From positions 1 to 36,967 of the forward strand of contig JACRDE010000369.1 of NCBI GenBank assembly GCA_016212935.1: a DNA stretch of 36,967 bases, read 5' to 3'. Of this stretch, positions 31,345 through 36,967 are shown piece after piece. The notes beneath the pieces are model-generated. The model worked only from the letters and a program-made list of their open reading frames with translations, searched no databases and was not told the DNA's origin. A program made the translations under genes and the position numbers. Position 1 is the first letter of the stretch. Each line of letters starts with the position of its first letter. This stretch comes from Desulfomonile tiedjei (lineage in GTDB: Bacteria; Desulfobacterota; Desulfomonilia; Desulfomonilales; Desulfomonilaceae).

Positions 31345-32142
31345 TCATAAATTCAGGCTTGCGGTATCCACGTTCTTGGAAAGCCGTTGTTTGATCTTTT
31401 CGATGGAATTGCCTACGTACAGGTTGACGGCTGGTGTCGGGGTGTGGAGAGCAGCGAGAAAAGTCTGATTCTTGCAATGCAGTAGCACTAGCCGCGCCGA
31501 CTTGCGACTGCTTTCGGGCCCTAAGTTGGCTGCCATAGCCCGGCGTTCCAGGTAGGCGGCCCACCCGTGCTGCGCTATGAACTCCATGGCCTCTTCCCTC
31601 TTTGATTTCGCAGATGCTTTGATTTCTTCGGGGTCCGGTAGCATTTCGACTGAGCCTCTAAAGAGCAGTTCTTCGACCTCAAAGGCATACTTTCTTCCAT
31701 GCAGGCTGACCTTGAATTTAGCTCCTTTCATCTGCTCTCTTTTCGTGGAGAAAAGCTGCAGTGTCCAGGAATTGTTTTTTTCCGGATCGTGGATGACGTA
31801 AGTCGCTACGTTAATCGGTCGGCCTACGGACTCACCCGAACGCTCCGGCTGGGGCGGCCCGGCGAGTCGGGCGGGAGGAGGAGAAGAAGGAGGAGGGGGA
31901 GTCGCTGACTTTCGTGCTTTCCATGCCCTGAATTCTTCTTTGGTGAACAGCCCTCTCCTGATGAGACCTTTCAGCAAATCCTCGAATTGCGGCATGGTGA
32001 GCCCGTATTTGTACAGGAAGCCTTTTGTGCGCAGCCCTCCATGCAAATCCGCGAGGACTTCTTGAATATCTATCGGCTTGGAATGACTATCGTCCACCTC
32101 GGTGAATTCGTCACTCATGCTTGGTTCATCTGGTAATTTCAT
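31345..32142 (-). CDS. hypothetical protein with proline-rich linker
   Basis: A 265-aa protein with no recognised family. Residues about 24-72 form a compact helical unit (DIQEVLADLHGGLRTKGF...LIRRGLFTKEEFRAWKARK), resembling a small DNA- or protein-binding helical bundle. A proline-rich linker (ATPPPPSSPPPARLAGPPQPE) follows, then a strand-rich C-terminal part (NNSWTLQLFSTKREQ, ALHTPTPAVNLYVG) with a helix between (REEAMEFIAQHGWAAYLERR). No signal peptide or membrane segment. The start at 32142 has a weak site; 32118 is an alternative. The layout suggests two domains joined by a flexible linker. It is convergent with queC and not in an operon. Confidence 0.7.
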   Translation of the reverse strand: MKLPDEPSMSDEFTEVDDSHSKPIDIQEVLADLHGGLRTKGFLYKYGLTMPQFEDLLKGLIRRGLFTKEEFRAWKARKSATPPPPSSPPPARLAGPPQPERSGESVGRPINVATYVIHDPEKNNSWTLQLFSTKREQMKGAKFKVSLHGRKYAFEVEELLFRGSVEMLPDPEEIKASAKSKREEAMEFIAQHGWAAYLERRAMAANLGPESSRKSARLVLLHCKNQTFLAALHTPTPAVNLYVGNSIEKIKQRLSKNVDTASLNL

Positions 32143-32344
32143 TTACCCGTCATATCATATCAGGCCGAAGGATCTCGCCCACCTTCGAGTCCGGGTTGAG
32201 AATCTTGACGTAAGTGCATAATGGTCAACATTTATCATAACACAAAATTGGTGAGCACGGAATATCGAAATGTAGAAGAAAAAAGCATCCCCTCAGTTGC
32301 TGGGAACAACTAAGGAATCTTGGTTGTCGTTGTGAGAGGCGTAG

Positions 32345-32419
32345 ACCCGAAGCAATCTCAATAATGGACCGCCTGAGATTGCTTCCCAGCACTCGTAATC
32401 GCAAGTCGTGGAGCCTCGG
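32345..32419. repeat. dispersed palindromic repeat family A, copy 5
   Basis: CCGAAGCAATCTC and GAGATTGCTTC pair over eleven bases around AATAATGGACCGCCT, followed by CTCGTAATCGCAAGTCGTGG and AGCCT. It shares the centre and tail with copy 4. It is in the 450-base spacer before the gene at 32592; nothing else was recognised there. Confidence 0.7.
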
Positions 32420-32591
32420 AGTACCGAGTAACTGAATTGATTACAGCAAACATTTGTCTCTGTAGAGGAAAGTCCGAATTTGACAGGACCGATCTCGGCG
32501 CATCTCAAGCGAACATTGGTTTTCACTTTACGCTTTCAAGCTATTATGAGAGACTTTGATCTCTTGGTCCGGAAGACGAAGAGGTGGAGCA

Positions 32592-33080
32592 ATGATTGAA
32601 ACGACTCTCGACAAGACCAAGGATGAATTTCTAGAAAGTTTTTTCGAATCCGCCTCCAAGGTGCGTAATGTATGGATGAGACAATTGGGAAATTTGCGTG
32701 CGGTGTTCGGATCCAACGGCCCGGAATGGATGAATCCCGCGGAAGTCACTCAATGGATCAACTTGTCATCGTTTGCCCTGAAATTTCGTGGCGCTGCGAA
32801 CGCTGCTTTTATGGATTTGCCGTTGATTCCTTTGAACAAGTATAATTCTGCGAAAATTCAACAAATCCGAAAGAAATGGGGACATTCGAACGAAGAGTCG
32901 ATCAGGCCGGTGTTCGGCCTGCCTGTTCCCACCGGGAAAGACGTTCCCGAACCGAGCGAATCCGTTGAGACCGTGAAAGAGCAAATCAGGAGTCTTCAGA
33001 AGGAACTGGAGGTCCTCAGAAAAAAAGTTGATGCCCGGGACTCGTCCGACCCTCGCTCATGCGATGTGGAAAGACTCTAA
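32592..33080 (+). CDS. hypothetical protein with C-terminal coiled coil
   Basis: A 162-aa soluble protein starting at the ATG at 32592, with GGTGGAG just upstream; the frame is open to 32556 but without a site. The N-terminal two thirds are helical and rich in aromatic and asparagine residues (FLESFFESASKVRNVWMRQLGN, NLSSFALKFRGAANAAFMD). The C-terminus has heptad-like spacing (VKEQIRSLQKELEVLRKKV), a predicted coiled coil. The overall plan is vaguely like phasins or PHA-synthase helper proteins, but the resemblance is weak and no PHA genes are nearby. It precedes cysteine synthase by about 50 bp on the same strand. Confidence 0.65.
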   Translation: MIETTLDKTKDEFLESFFESASKVRNVWMRQLGNLRAVFGSNGPEWMNPAEVTQWINLSSFALKFRGAANAAFMDLPLIPLNKYNSAKIQQIRKKWGHSNEESIRPVFGLPVPTGKDVPEPSESVETVKEQIRSLQKELEVLRKKVDARDSSDPRSCDVERL

Positions 33081-33128
33081 GGGTACTGGCCTTAAGATCA
33101 GCTTTGCAGAACAGTGAGAGGCACGAAC

Positions 33129-34088
33129 ATGGCAAAATACTTCATGGACAACATTCAGGCTGTCGGTCGAACCCCCCTGGTGAGGTTGACCAAAATACTT
33201 GGAAACACCAAGGCCCTTGTCCTTGCCAAAATAGAGGGCAGGAATCCGGCCTTTTCTGTAAAGGATCGGATCGGGGTTTCCATGATTCAGGACGCGGAGG
33301 AAAAGGGCTGGCTCAAGAAAGGAATTGAAATCATAGAACCCACCAGTGGGAATACTGGTATAGCCCTGGCTTATGTATGCGCCCTCAAAAGGTATCGCCT
33401 TACTCTCACCATGCCGGAAACCATGAGCCTGGAACGACGAAAGGTCCTGAAGATGCTTGGAGCGAACCTCATTCTTACTGACGGCTCAAAGGGCATGAGG
33501 GGAGCGGTGCAAAAGGCCGAGGAGCTGATGGCTGCCAGTCCGGACAAGTACTACATGCCTCAGCAATTCAAGAACCCTGCGAACCCCATGATTCACGAAT
33601 CGACCACCGGGCCCGAGATCTGGGATGATACGGACGGCAATGTGGACGCTCTGGTGTGCGGCGTAGGAACCGGAGGCACCATCACCGGCATATCTCGTTT
33701 CTTCAAAATCGCCAAAGGAAAGAAGTTGCGCTCCCTGGCGGTTGAACCATCAGAAAGCCCGGTCATCACCCAAACGTTGCAGGGAAAGGAACTCATGCCC
33801 GGCCCGCACAAGATTCAGGGAATAGGAGCAGGCTTTGTTCCCGAAAACCTTGACCTAAGTGTGGTGGACGATGTCCTGCTGGTGAGCAGCGAAGAAGCGT
33901 TGGATTATGCACGGCGTCTGGCGCGGGAGGAAGGGATTCTAGGCGGAATATCTTCAGGTGCAGCACTGGCTGCCACGTCAAAATTGGTCCAGAGAGACGA
34001 CCATCAAGGTGGAACCATAGTAGTTATTCTGCCGAGCGCGTCTGAAAGATACCTCAGCTCAGCACTTTTTGAGGGAATCAGCGGCTAG
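33129..34088 (+). CDS. cysK: cysteine synthase (O-acetylserine sulfhydrylase)
   Basis: A 319-aa PLP enzyme that makes cysteine from O-acetylserine and sulfide. Lys45 in [11 protein letters not shown] binds [14 protein letters not shown] contacts the substrate, and [14 protein letters not shown] holds the phosphate. [10 protein letters not shown] is the C-terminal signature of the CysK/CysM group. The ATG at 33129 has GAGAGG seven bases upstream; the GTG at 33114 is rejected. I cannot separate CysK from CysM with certainty. It lies 62 bp upstream of the HIT gene on the same strand. Confidence 0.92.
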   Translation: MAKYFMDNIQAVGRTPLVRLTKILGNTKALVLAKIEGRNPAFSVKDRIGVSMIQDAEEKGWLKKGIEIIEPTSGNTGIALAYVCALKRYRLTLTMPETMSLERRKVLKMLGANLILTDGSKGMRGAVQKAEELMAASPDKYYMPQQFKNPANPMIHESTTGPEIWDDTDGNVDALVCGVGTGGTITGISRFFKIAKGKKLRSLAVEPSESPVITQTLQGKELMPGPHKIQGIGAGFVPENLDLSVVDDVLLVSSEEALDYARRLAREEGILGGISSGAALAATSKLVQRDDHQGGTIVVILPSASERYLSSALFEGISG

Positions 34089-34150
34089 CTTTTTTTGTTT
34101 AATTGTCCTGCATTTTTTTCGAGAGCCTTAGAGCGGAGGAGGTGGATTGG

Positions 34151-34576
34151 ATGAGAACCAGTAAAGACTGTGTTTTCTGTAAGATCGTTGCGGGTGAGAT
34201 ACCTTGCATAAGAGTGTTCGAAGACGACAAAGTCCTGGCGTTCATGGATATCAGCCCTCTAAACAAAGGGCATCTTCTGGTCATTCCCAAGGAACACTTC
34301 GAGACTATGCTGGAAATAGACTCAAGGCTCTACGGTCACGTGGCAGGGGTTATCTGTGATTTGGCGAAGGCTGCAAACGCCGCATTGAACCCTGAAGGCA
34401 TGAACGTGATGCAACTCAACGGAAAGGCCGGCAATCAGGTTGTACCTCATGTTCACATGCATCTCGTCCCCAGGTGGACAGGAGACGGGCTCAGAATCTG
34501 CGGCTGGGAACCCATTCCTGGCGACAAGAGCGAAATCTTGCAGCACGCGGAAAAAATAAAAGCGGAATTAAAATAG
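34151..34576 (+). CDS. HIT family protein (histidine triad nucleotide hydrolase)
   Basis: A 141-aa HIT-domain protein. The triad HVHMHLVPR gives His100, His102 and His104, the last acting as the nucleophile that attacks AMP-linked substrates. The N-terminal CVFCKIVAGEIP keeps the CxxC pair seen in HinT-type members, and the middle (HLLVIPKEHFETML) fits. The start ATG at 34151 has the strong GGAGGAGGTGG upstream; the ATG at 34103 is in frame but less supported. It is followed 17 bp later by lutA. Likely cytoplasmic; the physiological substrate is unknown. Confidence 0.9.
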   Translation: MRTSKDCVFCKIVAGEIPCIRVFEDDKVLAFMDISPLNKGHLLVIPKEHFETMLEIDSRLYGHVAGVICDLAKAANAALNPEGMNVMQLNGKAGNQVVPHVHMHLVPRWTGDGLRICGWEPIPGDKSEILQHAEKIKAELK

Positions 34577-34593
34577 CGTCGGAACTTAAGCCA

Positions 34594-35316
34594 ATGCGAG
34601 TAAAATTATTAGGAACATGTCTAGTGGATACGTTTTTCCCGGATGCGGGCGAAGCGGTAGTCAAGCTTCTCAGATATTTCGGCGTAGACGTGGTCTATCC
34701 TAAAGACCAGACCTGCTGTGGAAAGCCTCCGAACAGTGCTGGATACGTTGATGAAGCGAGGCATGCGGCGCGGCATTTCATCTCGGTTTTTCAAGGCGAC
34801 GAGCCCATCGTCATCCCTTCAGGCTCCTGCGCGTCAATGGTGAAAATCCATTACCCCGAACTCTTCGAGAACGATCCGGTCATGAAAGAAAAGGCTGAAA
34901 ATACGGCCAGACGAGCGTACGAACTGACGCAGTTCCTTGTGCACGTACTGAAGGCTCATGAATCGGGACTCCGAGCGCAGGGAAGAATCACGTACCATGC
35001 GTCGTGCCAGTTGACCCGGGAGTTGGGCGTCAGAGAGGAGCCTCTCCTGCTGTTGGGATCGCTCCAGGGATCGGAATTTGTGCATCTGGCGCACGCTGAT
35101 CGCTGCTGCGGATTCGGTGGCACCTTCATGGGAAAATTACCGGAAGTCTCGATGGCTATAGCTGACGAAAAAGCAGAGACCATTATCCGCACCAAAGCGG
35201 ATACAGTCACGGGTTGCGATCTAGGTTGTCTCATGAACATCAAGGATGCTCTCAAACGGGCAGGTAGTGAGGTGCAAGTGAAACACATTGCGGAAGTGAT
35301 TGCGGAGGGACTATGA
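34594..35316 (+). CDS. lutA: lactate utilisation iron-sulfur protein LutA-like (CCG domains)
   Basis: A 240-aa protein of the LutA/GlpC CCG-domain family, part of the iron-sulfur LutABC system that oxidises L-lactate to pyruvate. Two CCG units are visible: QTCCGKPPNSAG early and DRCCGFGGTF late, with matching cysteines in SGSCASM, YHASCQLTRELG and CDLGCLMN. Length equals that of classical LutA. The ATG at 34594 follows the HIT stop by 17 bases with a weak site. The stop overlaps the lutB ATG as ATGA, so translation is coupled. Confidence 0.88.
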   Translation: MRVKLLGTCLVDTFFPDAGEAVVKLLRYFGVDVVYPKDQTCCGKPPNSAGYVDEARHAARHFISVFQGDEPIVIPSGSCASMVKIHYPELFENDPVMKEKAENTARRAYELTQFLVHVLKAHESGLRAQGRITYHASCQLTRELGVREEPLLLLGSLQGSEFVHLAHADRCCGFGGTFMGKLPEVSMAIADEKAETIIRTKADTVTGCDLGCLMNIKDALKRAGSEVQVKHIAEVIAEGL

Positions 35317-36674
35317 GCGGCAAGTCCGGTTTGCATTTCAGGGAAAACGCGGCTCAAGCGGTTCAGGACAAATCCCTCCGGGACGCTATGCGGAACTCAA
35401 CAGATACGTTCACAACCAAGCGGACCCTTGGAATGGCTTCCCTCCCCATCGAGGAATGGCGGGACCGCGCTTCCGGTATCCGCATGAAAGTACTGGACAG
35501 TTTACCCGATTACATCGAACGGTTTTCTGCAAGTGCCAAAGCAGCCGGAGCGTCGGTCCACATGGCCGCGGACGCTCAGGCTGCGAGGGAAATAGTCTAC
35601 GGAATACTTCGAGATCGAAGCGTCAAGAATATAGTCAAAGTCAAATCCATGGTCACCGAGGAAATCCACCTGAATCCTTATCTCGAAGAACGAGGCATGA
35701 GCGTGGTGGAAACCGACCTTGGAGAATACATAGTGCAGATCGCGGGTGAACCCCCCTCGCACATACTGGCTCCGGCGATTCACAAGAACCGTAGACAAAT
35801 AGGCCGGTTGTTCACTGAAAAGCTCGGGGTTGATTACTCGGATGACCCCGTTGTCCTGACCGGTATAGCCCGGCGCGTACTCAGGCAAGAATTCCTCAAA
35901 GCGGACGCTGGTATTTCCGGAGCAAACTTCGCCGTAGCGGATTCCGGAAGCATCTGCATATTCACTAACGAGGGCAACGGCCGCATGGCCACCACCCTTC
36001 CCCCGCTTCACATTGCGGTCTTCACGATAGAGAAGATCATTCCTTCTTTGACGGATCTTCCCACTTTTATAAGGCTTCTTCCCCGTTCTGCCACCGGCCA
36101 GCCGCTTTCCAGCTACCTGTCACTAATTCCCGGCACGAGATAACCGGGAGAATCAACTGGAGCCAATGAACTGCACCTGGTGCTTCTTGATAACGGCCGT
36201 ACGCGCATCAATGCCGGTGAATCCCGAGAGATTCTCAAATGCATTCGATGCAGTGCGTGCATGAACGTGTGTCCGGTTTACAGGGTAGTGGGCGGGCATG
36301 CGTACGAATCAACGTACCCCGGACCTATGGGGATCATACTGACCACGCTGCTTGAGGGCATGGAAAGTAAGCATCCTCTAGTGGACGCTACCACCTTGTG
36401 CGGCGCTTGCGCTGAAGTCTGCCCGGTTCGGGTTCCCTTGTTGAAGCTGCTCTACATTGCGAAAGAGCGTAGGATCACGGAGGGATTTGCTCCATCTGCG
36501 GAGAAGGCAGCAATGGCAGCATTCGGAGTAGGCGTGAGAAGTCCGTCTTTGTTTTCTGCGGGTCAGGCCGCTGCGAGGGTATTTTGGCCGCTCATACATA
36601 AGGTGGGGGGTAAAGCGATCATTGAGCGCCTTCCAAAGCCTGCTCTGCGCATGTTCCATCGGAGAATGCCATGA
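35313..36674 (+). pseudogene. lutB: lutB-like iron-sulfur protein interrupted by an in-frame TAA
   Basis: The frame from the ATG at 35313 encodes the LutB LUD domain (residues 1-276, ending YLSLIPGTR) and stops at TAA 36141-36143. The same frame then continues without a shift through ELHLVLLDNGRTRI to the ferredoxin domain, with cluster motifs CIRCSACMNVCP and CGACAEVCP, and ends at 36674. Together they make 453 codons plus the stop, close to the normal LutB length of about 470. The residues on each side of the stop join naturally as in intact LutB proteins. No good ribosome site precedes the second part. Either a nonsense mutation, a sequencing error, or stop readthrough; TAA is not a known recoding codon in bacteria. 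Confidence 0.82.
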
Positions 36675-36781
36675 AGCACGTAAAACCGATTTCCATCCAA
36701 ACCAGTGAGATCCGGGTAAGCTCTTTTGTGAAAAGGATCATTCGCCCAACTCCTGTTCAACTCCAAATAGAGGACTATTAG
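36671..36781 (+). CDS. possible 36-residue protein overlapping the lutB end
   Basis: An ATG overlaps the lutB stop (ATGA) and opens a 36-codon frame ending at TAG 36779-36781, with text such as VKPISIQTSEIRVSSFVKR. In lut operons lutC normally comes next, but this does not resemble a LutC start. It may be a remnant or a chance frame. Confidence 0.25.
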   Translation: MKHVKPISIQTSEIRVSSFVKRIIRPTPVQLQIEDY

Positions 36782-36823
36782 CCGCAGTATCGTAGCCTTG
36801 AGGAGAATCTCATGGGCCACGTC

Positions 36824-36892
36824 GTCACTCCAGGGAAAGTCGGAGTCCAGACCATATGGAAAAGCCTGGATTCCAGCTTCCATGGGAATGAC
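36824..36892. repeat. dispersed palindromic repeat family D, copy 2
   Basis: GTCACTCCAGGGAAAGTCGG (continuing AGTCCAG) is the imperfect inverted complement of CTGGATTCCAGCTTCCATGG (ending GAATGAC). The ends match the copy at 27385-27450, with a longer centre. No gene is seen after 36781 in the window. Confidence 0.65.
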
Positions 36893-36910
36893 TGAACCTT
36901 GGGCTCAACT

Positions 36911-36953
36911 CAGGTATCTTGCCTGGGACACTGGAGCGCGGCAAGGATACCTG
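36911..36953. repeat. hairpin near the window end
   Basis: CAGGTATCTTGCC (36911-36923) pairs with GGCAAGGATACCTG (36940-36953), with one bulged base, around a 16-base loop. It resembles the paired-hairpin style of the element at 19111 but is not an obvious copy. Confidence 0.5.
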
Positions 36954-36967
36954 ACCGAACTTGAGAA

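Noticed and set aside
34089-34125. Possible intrinsic terminator after cysteine synthase
   Set aside because: Two T-runs are present, but no stem longer than three or four pairs precedes them.
1-36967. CRISPR arrays, tRNA or rRNA genes
   Set aside because: No regularly spaced identical repeats, cloverleaf patterns or rRNA-like blocks were seen; all repeats found are dispersed palindromes.

Overview
The window looks like chromosome of a mesophilic, strictly anaerobic member of the former Deltaproteobacteria (Desulfobacterota). A Desulfomonile- or Syntrophobacterales-like organism is my best guess from gene content: a tungsten/molybdenum aldehyde:ferredoxin oxidoreductase, a 2x[4Fe-4S] ferredoxin, lactate-utilisation iron-sulfur proteins (LutA/LutB), an MglA/roadblock cassette, large TPR proteins and a PAS-rich hybrid kinase. 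No rRNA, tRNA, CRISPR or intact transposase gene was found. The taxonomic call is inference.

Layout. 38-9363 (minus): an M3 oligopeptidase, a D-2-hydroxyacid dehydrogenase, a four-PAS hybrid histidine kinase, and a translationally coupled pair of exported TPR proteins with a good sigma70-like promoter. 9966-14297 (plus): aldehyde:ferredoxin oxidoreductase, then a small membrane PH-domain protein and a tight roadblock / MglA-like GTPase / roadblock cassette. 14351-21284 (minus): macro-domain protein, ferredoxin, exported isochorismatase-like hydrolase, Tat-exported amidohydrolase, acyl-CoA ligase. 21590-22948 (plus): a lone astB (N-succinylarginine dihydrolase). 23236-26342 (minus): an apparent operon of a small exported protein, an 857-aa TPR protein and a small membrane protein. 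26736-31334 (plus): a small hypothetical protein, a CDC48/VAT-like double AAA+ ATPase, an encapsulin-cargo-like ferritin, and queC. 31345-32142 (minus): an unrecognised proline-rich-linker protein. 32592-36781 (plus): a coiled-coil hypothetical, cysteine synthase, HIT protein, lutA, and a lutB interrupted by an in-frame TAA.

The intergenic spaces are unusually rich in dispersed palindromic repeats. Family A (arms based on GAAGCAATCTC) has five copies; family B (flank plus GGGGGAACCTTCTT-type hairpin) has four clear or diverged copies and one edge fragment; family C is one paired-hairpin element; family D (GTCAyyCC...GGAATGAC) has two copies. One family D copy sits inside a 170-bp element with about 32-bp imperfect terminal inverted repeats (27320-27489), which itself may interrupt a small reading frame.

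The most interesting proteins are the CDC48-like ATPase, whose second AAA domain has lost the Walker B glutamate and sensor-1 asparagine and whose N-terminus is a Cys/His cluster; the roadblock-GTPase-roadblock cassette with an upstream PH-domain membrane protein; the orphan encapsulin-cargo-like ferritin; and the lutB gene broken by a single stop codon.
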